A DNA stretch of 45,597 nucleotides from Methanobacteriota archaeon (lineage in GTDB: Archaea > Methanobacteriota > Methanobacteria > Methanobacteriales > Methanobacteriaceae): the NCBI GenBank assembly GCA_023436175.1, contig JAEZKE010000088.1, forward strand, positions 1-45,597, read 5' to 3'. This document shows, piece after piece, positions 1-8,265 of this stretch (within the stretch, counting starts at the first letter, position 1; the number at the start of each line of letters is the position of its first letter). The position numbers were made by a program, and so were the translations under genes. The notes below the pieces were generated by a model, which had not been told where the DNA came from, made no database searches, and was given only the letters and a program-made list of their open reading frames with translations.

Positions 1-630
1 ATTGAACGCCGTTATAAAGATAAGTTGGATGATGATGCTGATGAGTTTATTGAATACATTGTAGATGCTGCAAAAAGAATGCAAACCCTGATCAATGACC
101 TCCTAAACTATTCACGCGTAGCAACAAGAGGAAAAGATTTTGAGCTTACTGATACAAAAGAAATCCTTGAAAATACAATATCTAATCTCTATGCCTCTAT
201 AAAAGAAAACAACGCAGAAATTACCTATGAAAAACTCCCCAAAATAATGGCTGATAAAAGGCAGATGATACAGTTGTTTCAGAATCTAATTGGAAACGCC
301 ATTAAGTTCAAAAAGCCTGATGAATCACCTGAAATCCATATTAAAGCGCGTAAAGATGAAAGTAAAAATGAATACGTTTTCAGCGTGCAAGATAATGGAA
401 TTGGAATAGAAAAACAATACATGAAACGTATTTTTATAATATTCCAAAGGTTACATACAAAAGAAGAATATGAAGGGACAGGAATTGGACTGGCAGTTTC
501 TAAGAGAATTGTTGAACGTCACGGAGGTAACATCTGGATTGAGTCAGAGCCAGATAATGGTTCAACCTTTTACTTCACAATTCCTGAAAAAAAATCTTCA
601 AACAATTCCACTACTGAAAATGAACTATAA
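1..630 (+). CDS. Sensor histidine kinase, C-terminal part (gene begins before the window)
   Basis: The reading frame is open from the first base, so this is the 3' end of a longer gene. It encodes the second half of a HisKA dimerisation helix (through LLNYSRV) followed by a complete HATPase_c domain: N box (LFQNLIGNAIKF), G1 box (DNGIGI), F box (IFQRLH) and G2 box (GTGIGLAVSKRIVERHGG). The phospho-accepting histidine lies upstream of the window. The protein is closely similar to the C-terminus of the large kinase at 1546-6234, so the two are paralogues. It probably phosphorylates a response regulator, which is not visible here. The end overlaps the convergent gene at 625-981 by six bases. Confidence 0.93.
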   Translation: MERRYKDKLDDDADEFIEYIVDAAKRMQTLINDLLNYSRVATRGKDFELTDTKEILENTISNLYASIKENNAEITYEKLPKIMADKRQMIQLFQNLIGNAIKFKKPDESPEIHIKARKDESKNEYVFSVQDNGIGIEKQYMKRIFIIFQRLHTKEEYEGTGIGLAVSKRIVERHGGNIWIESEPDNGSTFYFTIPEKKSSNNSTTENEL

Positions 631-981
631 TATCTTCAATAATTCTTTTATATCTAACTTATCTAAATCTTTAGGTTCTTTTATACCATATTTTTCATAC
701 AATTCCCTTAAATCATATCCTGCAATGATTTCATAGAATATATTATCTGATAGTTTTTCATTCATCTTTATTTCTTCTAACTCTAAGATACACTTTCGAA
801 GTATTTCCTCTGCATTGTCAAGTTCATCAAGTTCATTAATTAGATTACTCTCGCTTTTAGGCATACTGACATCCATATCCGGATAAAAAAACGTGCTGAA
901 AGTGTTATTTTGATGTATAACTTTATAAATAATCACAATTTGCTCTTGGAGTTGATTTACTTCTTTTTTAGCCAAATCCAT
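625..981 (-). CDS. Hypothetical protein, 118 aa
   Basis: A good ribosome site (AGGTGAT) precedes the ATG at 981 by three bases, which supports this start. The protein is charged, with an N-terminal predicted helix (residues 1-25) and a leucine- and acid-rich C-terminal half (ELDELDNAEEILRKC, then DLRELYEKYGIKEPKDLDKLD). There is no signal peptide or membrane segment. I do not recognise the family. It is convergent with and overlaps the kinase tail at 1-630. No promoter is certain; the region upstream is AT-rich. Confidence 0.7.
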   Translation of the reverse strand: MDLAKKEVNQLQEQIVIIYKVIHQNNTFSTFFYPDMDVSMPKSESNLINELDELDNAEEILRKCILELEEIKMNEKLSDNIFYEIIAGYDLRELYEKYGIKEPKDLDKLDIKELLKIL

Positions 982-1082
982 GGTATCACCTGAAATCTGA
1001 AATAAGTTTGAATAGATTTATAAATTTCAAGATTAAGTAAATTTCGAAAGTAAGTTAAACAAAAATTATCTAATAAAAATAG

Positions 1083-1514
1083 TTACCTAGCCTCACTTTC
1101 ATCAATAACCTTCTGTGCCAAAGCAGAACCCACATATACACGAATTCCAACTATAATATCCTTTTTAAATTTGAATATCCAACTGTACGTGTTATTAAAA
1201 TGCGTTCCATTAGTGTGGTTGAATAAGATTCCATTTCTACAGCATCATCATTTTGAACAATGATACCCGTAACTTTTAAAACTATACCTTCTTCTAATGT
1301 TTTTTATTATTTATTTAATCTTACAAAATATGTGTAATGAAGTCTTATTTGCTGTGGTACTTCCAGCCATGGATGCGTTCCCATTACCCCCCCAGCAAAC
1401 ATCATCTGCGTTCAAAAAACTTTTCATTTTCACTATTATCAATATAGCTGAATACATTTTCAACTTGATTAATTGTAACAGGCACTTTTTAACCCCATAT
1501 CTTAAAAAAAACAT
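1083..1514 (-). pseudogene. Decayed SnoaL/NTF2-like (ketosteroid-isomerase fold) gene
   Basis: No intact frame covers this stretch, but joining frames on the minus strand rebuilds an SnoaL-like protein. The pieces in order are PVTINQVENVFSYIDN and EKFFER, then ADDVCW, then VMGTHP, then MAGSTTANK, then LEEGIVLKVTGIIVQNDDAV, then NGTHFNNTYSWIFKFKKD with VGIRVYVGSALAQKVIDES, ending at a TAA at 1083-1085. This order (W-x-V-x-G-THP-x-AG, then T-x-x-x-V-x-x-D-x-AV, then R-x-Y-x-D-S) matches proteins of the SnoaL-like NTF2 superfamily. At least four frameshifts are needed, one in a run of seven G, so the gene is dead unless sequencing is poor. The family call is from motif order only. Confidence 0.72.
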
Positions 1515-1545
1515 ATCAATCTAATCTAAAATTAAAATTTATTAA

Positions 1546-4500
1546 TTATTTGGATTCTTCTTTTGCTGGAATTGTAAAATAAAAAGTAGACCCTGCACCA
1601 GGTTCCGATTTTACCCATATCTTTCCACCATGGCGTTCCACTATCTTTTTTGCAACTGCAAGTCCGATTCCAGTCCCTTTATATTCATCCCGTGTATGTA
1701 ATCTCTGGAATAATTCAAAAATACGTCCTGCATATTGCTGTTCCATCCCGATACCATTATCTGAAACTCCCAAAACATATTCTCTATTTTCTTCATCTTT
1801 TTTAGATGAGACATGGATCTTAGGAGATTCGTCTGGCTTTTTAAATTTAATAGCGTTACCTATTAAATTTTGAAAAAGTTGCACAAGTTGTTTTTCATCT
1901 GCAGTTACAACAGGTAACTCATCATGCGTAATCTGTGCTTTATTCTCTTCAATAGTGATTTTAAGATTGAATAAAGCCTGATCAAGTGCATTTTGGACAT
2001 CTGTTGGTTTAAATTCTTCACCCCTTGTTTGAACTCTTGAATACTGTAATAGATCTTTTATCATTGCCTGCATTCTATTGGTTCCATCCACTATGAATCC
2101 AATAAATTCATCTGCATCCTTATCGATCTGACCCTTATAACGGCGCGCTAAAAGTTGTGTAAAGCTTGAAATTGTTCTTAAAGGCTCCTGAAGGTCATGA
2201 GATGCAATATAAGCAAATTGTTGTAATTCTTGATTAGAACGTTCTAATTCTCCAATAAGATTTTCACGTTCCTTTTCTGCATTTTTACGTTCGGTGATAT
2301 CTTTTGTTATGGCTACAAATCCAACTGGATTACCTTCAGCATCTCTAATACTGTTTCCAGAAATTTCTACGGGAAAAATCTTTTTAGTATCTACTGTGAT
2401 TGAATTAAGTTCTAAAGTCACACTTCTTTTCTCCAATAAAGCTTCTTTTGTGGCTTCTATCAAGATAGATCTATCTTTTGGATCCACTAATTCCAATGCA
2501 TTTAATCCTATTAATTCTTTACTTGAAGATGCATTGTACATATCCACAGTTGCCTGATTACAGGAGGTTATATTCAAATCTAAATCTGAAGCTATAATAG
2601 AGTCAGGAGATGATTTGATGGTAGTATCTAATCTTTCTTCACTTTCTATTACAGCCCTTTCAGCCTTTTTACGCTCAGTTATATCCCTTATAATTGCAGA
2701 AATTCCAGTTATTTCCCCATTAACATTTTTAATAGGTGATAATGTCACTAAAATATCTATGTTAGTTCCATCCTTTTTTATTCTCTGAGCTTCATAATGA
2801 GCTACTTTTCTGCCACTTTTAACTTCTTCTGTAAGTCGGAATATTTTTTCACGCTCAGAAGCAGGAGCTAAATTAAATATTGGTTTACCTACCATTTCAC
2901 GGGCAGAATAACCATACATTTTTTCAGCTCCTTTATTCCAGCTTAAGATTGTCCCATTTAAATCTTCACCAATAATAGCATCATCTGATGAATCAACGAT
3001 ATCTGCCAATCTCTTAATTTGCTCTTCTGCATGTTTACGTTCTGTTATATCCTCAGTTACACCATACATTTTAGATGGTTTTCCTTCATCATCCTGTAAA
3101 ATACTACTTCGAGTATGTATATATCTTATTTCGTCATTAGAGCGAATTATGCGGTGCTCTAAATCATATGGCCTAAACGTTTTTAATGATTCATTTAATG
3201 CTCTTCGAACCTTGGAGACATCAGCAGGGAAAACGACTTTCATAATCTCATCAAAAGGTAATTTGCTCTCTTTAACTCCATAAATTCGCTGCCCTTCTTT
3301 AGACAATATAAATTCATCTCTTTTTATATCCCATTCATAAGCACCTATTTTAGAAATATGTGAAGCCTCTTCCAAAATAGTTTCACTTCTTTTAAGCTCT
3401 TCTTCAGTTTTTTTACGTTCAGTAATATCACGAGAAATAGAAAGAATGACATTCTTTCCTTCTAAATTAAAAAGATGAGTATTAAGCTCAACAGGTATTT
3501 CTTTTCCATCTTTGGTTACCTGAACATTTTCAGCTGTTGAATATCCCTTCTCAAACATTTCAGATATCATCTTCAAGATAGAGGAAGTATGTAAGTATAT
3601 ATCTAAAGCTGTTATATTCAATAGTTCATTCTTACTGTATCCTAATCGGTTAGATGCTGTTTTATTTACTTCAATAAATCCTTTGAGCGTGCCATCATCA
3701 TTTAACTCAGATAATGTAATCATATCCGTTGCTTGATCGAATAATTCACGGAATTTTTTTTCACTCTCTTTTAAGGCTTCTTCTGCACGTTTACGATCTG
3801 TAATGTCACGGGCCATAGATAGAGATACCTTTTTTTCCCTGAGCTTGAAAATATGCACACTAACTTCAGTGGGTATTCTTCTTCCATTTTTAGCAATACT
3901 AAATGCTTCAAATGTACTAACTCCCTTTTTTCGAAGTTTTTCCATGATTTCAGGTATTTTATCTTTGCTTTCGGGTGCAAACAAGTCTAAAGGAGTCATA
4001 TTCAAAAATTCATCCCTATTATAACCTAATATGTTAATTGATGCCTCATTTACTTCAATAAATTTTCCAGGCATTCCGCTCTCTTCAACTTCAGACAGAG
4101 ATATCATATCAAGTGCTTTGTTGAATAATTCACGAAATTTCTTTTCACTCTCTTTTAAGGCATTTTCTGCACGTTTACGATCTGTAATATCCCCACATGC
4201 AGTGAAAACAAGAATTTTTCCGTCAGATCCTTTGGTTGCACGTGTTGTTTCTTTCACCCACAGTATACTTCCATCCTTGCGGACTTTACGTAGTTCCCAG
4301 TGAAATACCTGTCCATAATTTTTAATGGCATTTTTTAAGTTTCGCTCCGCGTATTTTATGTCTTTTTCATAAAATACCTTTGATAATGGCTGGTTAATTA
4401 ATTCTGAAACAGTGTAACCAAGTAGTTCAGCCCCAAACTGGTTGACAGATAATATAGTAAAATCAGTATCTATAGTGAAATACATAAACGGATTATCATC

Positions 4501-6234
4501 ATATAAAGTACGGAATTTCTCTTCACTTTCTCCGAGTTCTGCTGTTCGTTCTTTAACCTGTTCTTCTAAATTATCACGAGCTTCCCTTAATTTCTCTTCT
4601 GCATTTTTACGCTCAGTTATATCCTCCAATACTTCCATAGCACCCATTAAGTTACCTTTAAAGTCCTCAATGGTACTTACAGTGGCACGTAGCCACCTTC
4701 CTTCTTTACCCATTGCTGGGAAAAAATCTTCAAGCTCAAATGCTCCCTGTACAATCTTAGATCTTTTACATTTTCCATCATACCATCTTGAAATTCTTTT
4801 ATAGTCCATTTCCACTAATAGATCAGCAACTGTTGGCCTTTTTTCACTGTAAAATGCTTTCCATTGATCTTCTGTCCCCACCATATCTTCAGCCTTAATT
4901 CCACTGTATTCTTCAATAGCCTTGTTCCAATAAGTAACCTTATGATCTCTACCCACTATGAATGTAAGAACAGGAGATCCCTTAATTATAGTCTCTAACC
5001 GTATTTTACTGTTTTTTAGTTCATCTTCTGCTTTTTTACGTTCAGTTATGTCAGTGTCCATTACAATTCCTAAAATGATATTTCCATTATCAGTCACAGG
5101 CAAAGAACAAACACTTATCCATCCTCTTGTGCCGTCACCCCTTAAAATTTCAATTTCTTCATCCTTAACTACTTCACCATTTCTAATTGAACGTGATAAC
5201 GGCCATTCATAAGATTTATATGGTCTACCATCAGGATGGAAACCTTTGTACCTCTTAAATTCATCAGCACTGGCTGTTTGTGGATAATGCCAGATATTTG
5301 CGATCTGTTTATTAGCTAAAAGAAATTTTCCAGAAGGAGCCTCTGCAATAATGATTCCCGCAGGAATATTTTCAACTATTGCGCTTAACTGTCTTTTTTC
5401 AATTTCTAAATGTCCAAGGGTATCTTCCAACCTTCCTTCTACTATTTTTCTACCCGTTATATCTGCAAAAAAAATTGTAAGCTGTCTTTTACGGGACATA
5501 AATGCTGCAATATCATAATATTTATTTAATTGGGGAAAAAATTGTTCAAAATGAGCTGGTTTTTCTGTAAAAAAGATATCAATAAATATTCCAAAAATAT
5601 CCATGTTCTTTATACCGGGTATTATCTCTGTAATTCTTTTACCTGTAACATCTTTCAGTTTAAAACCAGTTAATTTTTCAAAAGTGGTATTAGCTTCAAG
5701 TAAAATAAAATCTATGGGATCATTATTTTTATTTGTTACAGATTCAAGTATAACAAACCCGTTAAGCGGATTATTAAACAGTTCCAAATAGCGTTTTTGA
5801 CTTTCCTGAACATTATTTTCAGCCTGTTTTTGTCGAGTAATATCCTGGACCTGAACTATATATCCCAAGCTTTTGAGGTGATTTATTGTCCAGATAGTAT
5901 AATGAATTCCTTCAGGTTTAGAGATATAAATATCTGATTTTATAAATTCAATATCTATAACTGCTTCAAATTCAACAAATCCATCCATGTTAAGCTTATT
6001 TTTGTAATCTAAACCAATCCATGGAAAGTCAAACAAATTAATATGTTTAATATCACTTAAATCCTGCACCTCAAATATTTTCAAAGAAGCCTGATTAGCA
6101 GATATCAATTTACCTTCGTTATCATAAAAAAGAGTTGGAATAATAGATTTACCGAACATATCGTTGACTAATTCTTTAATATTCCTGAGATCTCCAAAAT
6201 CCCTATTTTGTAGATTTTTATTTTCTTTTTGCAT
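1546..6234 (-). CDS. Multi-PAS sensor histidine kinase, 1562 aa
   Basis: I count about ten PAS/PAC units in tandem (starting roughly at residues 15, 145, 280, 410, 570, 690, 810, 935, 1060 and 1185), most ending in the PAC signature DITERK or DITDRK followed by a coiled linker. A longer coiled coil with EEQVKERTAEL follows the fourth. The C-terminus has HisKA with the H box ASHDLQEPLR and HATPase_c (LFQNLIGNAIKF, DNGIGM, GTGIGLAVAKKIVERHGG). No membrane segment or signal peptide is visible, so it should be a cytosolic sensor. PAS domains may bind haem, flavin or small ligands; the ligand is unknown. It autophosphorylates on the H-box histidine and passes phosphate to an unlinked regulator. 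No Shine-Dalgarno is evident before ATG 6234. It is much longer than the usual 400-900 residues. Confidence 0.95.
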   Translation of the reverse strand: MQKENKNLQNRDFGDLRNIKELVNDMFGKSIIPTLFYDNEGKLISANQASLKIFEVQDLSDIKHINLFDFPWIGLDYKNKLNMDGFVEFEAVIDIEFIKSDIYISKPEGIHYTIWTINHLKSLGYIVQVQDITRQKQAENNVQESQKRYLELFNNPLNGFVILESVTNKNNDPIDFILLEANTTFEKLTGFKLKDVTGKRITEIIPGIKNMDIFGIFIDIFFTEKPAHFEQFFPQLNKYYDIAAFMSRKRQLTIFFADITGRKIVEGRLEDTLGHLEIEKRQLSAIVENIPAGIIIAEAPSGKFLLANKQIANIWHYPQTASADEFKRYKGFHPDGRPYKSYEWPLSRSIRNGEVVKDEEIEILRGDGTRGWISVCSLPVTDNGNIILGIVMDTDITERKKAEDELKNSKIRLETIIKGSPVLTFIVGRDHKVTYWNKAIEEYSGIKAEDMVGTEDQWKAFYSEKRPTVADLLVEMDYKRISRWYDGKCKRSKIVQGAFELEDFFPAMGKEGRWLRATVSTIEDFKGNLMGAMEVLEDITERKNAEEKLREARDNLEEQVKERTAELGESEEKFRTLYDDNPFMYFTIDTDFTILSVNQFGAELLGYTVSELINQPLSKVFYEKDIKYAERNLKNAIKNYGQVFHWELRKVRKDGSILWVKETTRATKGSDGKILVFTACGDITDRKRAENALKESEKKFRELFNKALDMISLSEVEESGMPGKFIEVNEASINILGYNRDEFLNMTPLDLFAPESKDKIPEIMEKLRKKGVSTFEAFSIAKNGRRIPTEVSVHIFKLREKKVSLSMARDITDRKRAEEALKESEKKFRELFDQATDMITLSELNDDGTLKGFIEVNKTASNRLGYSKNELLNITALDIYLHTSSILKMISEMFEKGYSTAENVQVTKDGKEIPVELNTHLFNLEGKNVILSISRDITERKKTEEELKRSETILEEASHISKIGAYEWDIKRDEFILSKEGQRIYGVKESKLPFDEIMKVVFPADVSKVRRALNESLKTFRPYDLEHRIIRSNDEIRYIHTRSSILQDDEGKPSKMYGVTEDITERKHAEEQIKRLADIVDSSDDAIIGEDLNGTILSWNKGAEKMYGYSAREMVGKPIFNLAPASEREKIFRLTEEVKSGRKVAHYEAQRIKKDGTNIDILVTLSPIKNVNGEITGISAIIRDITERKKAERAVIESEERLDTTIKSSPDSIIASDLDLNITSCNQATVDMYNASSSKELIGLNALELVDPKDRSILIEATKEALLEKRSVTLELNSITVDTKKIFPVEISGNSIRDAEGNPVGFVAITKDITERKNAEKERENLIGELERSNQELQQFAYIASHDLQEPLRTISSFTQLLARRYKGQIDKDADEFIGFIVDGTNRMQAMIKDLLQYSRVQTRGEEFKPTDVQNALDQALFNLKITIEENKAQITHDELPVVTADEKQLVQLFQNLIGNAIKFKKPDESPKIHVSSKKDEENREYVLGVSDNGIGMEQQYAGRIFELFQRLHTRDEYKGTGIGLAVAKKIVERHGGKIWVKSEPGAGSTFYFTIPAKEESK

Positions 6235-6304
6235 AAAAATCTTATTAGTACATATATACCCTTTAATGCCGTTTGATTAAACTATTAAATTATCTTTTAG
6301 TTAT

Positions 6305-6346
6305 CATAGAGCTTAAAGACATTATTTTAATTCTTTAAGCTCTATG
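6305..6346 (-). terminator. Hairpin with 14-bp perfect stem after the alcohol dehydrogenase gene
   Basis: Bases 6305-6318 are exactly complementary to 6333-6346 with a 14-base AT-rich loop. It lies about 40 bases past the stop of the minus-strand dehydrogenase and upstream of the kinase start, so a 3'-end or terminator role for the dehydrogenase transcript is the simplest reading. A regulatory site for the kinase promoter is the alternative. Confidence 0.5.
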
Positions 6347-6384
6347 TCCCTACGATCCTATTTCTCAGTAATAGTGATTGGTGC

Positions 6385-7584
6385 TTACTTTGCTGCCATG
6401 CCAAATTTAATTACTGGCTTAACTACAGTATCTCTTTTATCAAACTGACTGTATGCCTGAGGAGCCTCATCGATGGATATTCTATCTGAAACTATAAAAC
6501 TTGGCTTGGCTTTACCATCGAAGATTAAATTTCTTAAAAACACGTGCAGCTGTTTTACAGGAGTTTGTCCCATACCAATTGTAACTCCTTTTTCCCATAG
6601 TTTTCCCAGCGGAAACACTATATTTCCCTGTTTCTCGTTATCATCTTCTGCAGCAGGATTTGACTTTGGATAAACACCTATAAGTCCTACATGCCCACCT
6701 GCATTTATTACATTTGCAATATCCATAAGCACCTGATTACGTTTTTCCCGATTAGGGTTATTCCTGTCATATGCCTGGAATCCTACTGCATCTATGGCAG
6801 AGTCAACGCCTAATGTCTTTTCTTCCCCCTGTCTTAATGATTCCATTAAATTTTTATTTTGCTGTCTCAGTTCCATGATCTGCTGCGCAGGATCTCCATC
6901 ATCGGTGTTTATTGGGATTGCACCAATTGACTCAGCACGTTTAAGTCTCTCCTGCGAATCATCGATTATATAAACCTCCGATGCACCCTTTAAAACTGAA
7001 CTGTAAGCAGCGAGTAAACCTACAGGTCCTGCACCAAAAACTGCTACAGCTTTACCTATGGAAACATGGGCTAATTCTGTAGAATAATATGAAGTCGGAA
7101 ATATGTCAGCAAGCAACACAAAATCATCCTCAAATTCATCTCCAGGCTCTCCAGGTAATTTTAAACACGCCCAATCAGCATATGGAACAAGTACATATTC
7201 TGCCTGACTGCCCTGATAAGGACCCATATCAACATAGCCATATGCAGATCCTGGTTGATCTGGATTTAAAGTAAGGCATGCATTGGTCAGACCTTGAATA
7301 CAGTTCAAACAAAATCCGCAGGCTATATTAAAGGGCATAACGACTCTATCTCCCGGTTTTACTAACTGGACTGCATCTCCAACCTCTTCAACTACGCCCA
7401 TTGGTTCATGCCCCAGTGTTCGCCCAGTTTCAAACGTTGTTTCACCGTCATACATATGTAAATCGCTTCCACATATTGCACTACTTGTAAGTTTTACAAT
7501 AGCATCTGTTGGCTTACTAATTTTAGGATTTTCCACTTCCTCAACTTCAACCTTTTTTGGACCTTTATAAACTACAGCTTTCAT
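6385..7584 (-). CDS. Zinc-dependent alcohol dehydrogenase, glutathione-independent formaldehyde dehydrogenase type
   Basis: This is a 399-aa medium-chain dehydrogenase. The catalytic zinc site is visible (ICGSDLH and GHEPMG), as are the structural zinc cysteines (CGFCLNCIQGLTNAC) and the NAD-binding loop GAGPVGLLAA. The extra segment around AYGYVDMGPYQGSQAEYV and the LADIFPTSYYS motif place it with the formaldehyde dehydrogenase (PFDH-like) subgroup, although substrate cannot be read from sequence. ATG at 7584 is chosen over an in-frame TTG at 7590 because GGAGGTTG sits at the right distance from it. The leader contains hairpin array A and a second copy of its ribosome-site region (see repeats). 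Likely monocistronic, ending at the hairpin at 6305-6346. Confidence 0.9.
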   Translation of the reverse strand: MKAVVYKGPKKVEVEEVENPKISKPTDAIVKLTSSAICGSDLHMYDGETTFETGRTLGHEPMGVVEEVGDAVQLVKPGDRVVMPFNIACGFCLNCIQGLTNACLTLNPDQPGSAYGYVDMGPYQGSQAEYVLVPYADWACLKLPGEPGDEFEDDFVLLADIFPTSYYSTELAHVSIGKAVAVFGAGPVGLLAAYSSVLKGASEVYIIDDSQERLKRAESIGAIPINTDDGDPAQQIMELRQQNKNLMESLRQGEEKTLGVDSAIDAVGFQAYDRNNPNREKRNQVLMDIANVINAGGHVGLIGVYPKSNPAAEDDNEKQGNIVFPLGKLWEKGVTIGMGQTPVKQLHVFLRNLIFDGKAKPSFIVSDRISIDEAPQAYSQFDKRDTVVKPVIKFGMAAK

Positions 7585-7600
7585 TTTCAACCTCCAAAAT
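7584..7600 (-). repeat. 17-base direct repeat containing the dehydrogenase ribosome site (copy 1)
   Basis: Bases 7584-7600 carry the dehydrogenase ribosome-binding site, and the identical 17 bases recur at 7730-7746 at the far side of the first hairpins. A shorter relative (TTTCACCTCC) ends the array near 7800. The pattern suggests a target duplication or copying of the leader. Confidence 0.8.
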
Positions 7601-7605
7601 CCATC

Positions 7606-7792
7606 AAAAATTCAAAACGTGCAAATCTTTGATTTGCAAGCCGTCAAAATTTTTAATTTTGACGCCACAAAGTGTTTGTTGGTTTGATTTTGGGGCTCAA
7701 AAAAATCTTAATCAAAGATTGAGATTTTTTTTTCAACCTCCAAAATTTTTTGTTAAAAAATTTTGGGGTTCAAGAAATTCATAGAATTTCTT
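7606..7792. repeat. Triplet-loop hairpin array A, in the dehydrogenase leader
   Basis: This stretch contains at least four stem-loops with three-base loops: 7621-7637 (GCAAATC/GATTTGC, loop TTT), 7642-7664 (10 bp, loop TTT), 7740-7766 (12 bp, loop GTT) and 7772-7792 (9 bp, loop ATA). An imperfect AT-rich hairpin lies at about 7703-7730. The array lies between the dehydrogenase start codon and the intergenic promoter region, so it would be in the 5' leader of that mRNA on the minus strand. Five similar arrays occur in the window. Confidence 0.85.
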
Positions 7793-8049
7793 TCACCTCC
7801 ATACATTGAAGATAATTTCTATTGTTAATGATATTAATTATTTTTTAATAATTATTACAAAATAAGTTAAGTACATTATTAAACAAAATAAAGGGAACAA
7901 TTGCATGAAATATACCCTTTAATAGGCATATTCTATTTTTAATAATTTAAACAGTTTAAATAGGAGTTAAAATAGATAAATTTAAAGGTATCCATTTTTA
8001 ATTATTAATCATGAATTACCTTAACATTCAGTAAGAGGAGGTGAGAACA
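7793..8049. other. Divergent promoter region between dehydrogenase and symporter genes
   Basis: This is very AT-rich with no reading frame I can support. TATA-like stretches occur in both directions (for example TTTTTAATAATTTAAA near 7935), consistent with divergent promoters for the dehydrogenase (minus) and symporter operon (plus). The exact elements cannot be fixed from sequence. Confidence 0.4.
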
Positions 8050-8253
8050 TTGGTTTTAGGAATAGATGATCCGTGGGTTTGGAGTGCCTATATTTTAACC
8101 ATATTAAGCATGCTTTTATGTGTGATCTATGGGGCCTTAAACTGGAATAAAGGCGAAGAAGAAGAAATTGAAGTTAAAGAAGAGATGGAATGGCATAAAA
8201 AAGAAAAAGAGATGGAAGAAAAAGAATTGGGATTGTGGGATGAAGAAGGATAA
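8050..8253 (+). CDS. Symporter small accessory protein
   Basis: A 67-aa protein with one membrane helix near the N-terminus (AYILTILSMLLCVIYGALNW) and a strongly charged tail rich in Lys and Glu. The conserved start LGIDDPWVW matches the small accessory proteins found immediately before sodium:solute symporters in archaea and bacteria. I choose TTG at 8050 because GGAGGTGA at 8037-8044 is spaced five bases from it; a GTG at 8041 lies inside that site. The symporter gene follows 12 bases later, so the two form an operon. It probably forms a complex with, or stabilises, the transporter; that role is inferred from linkage. Confidence 0.85.
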   Translation: MVLGIDDPWVWSAYILTILSMLLCVIYGALNWNKGEEEEIEVKEEMEWHKKEKEMEEKELGLWDEEG

Positions 8254-8265
8254 GGGTGTGATCAA

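Noticed and set aside
7557..7784. 75-aa frame across hairpin array A
   Set aside because: It begins antisense to the dehydrogenase start and runs through the hairpins without a ribosome site.
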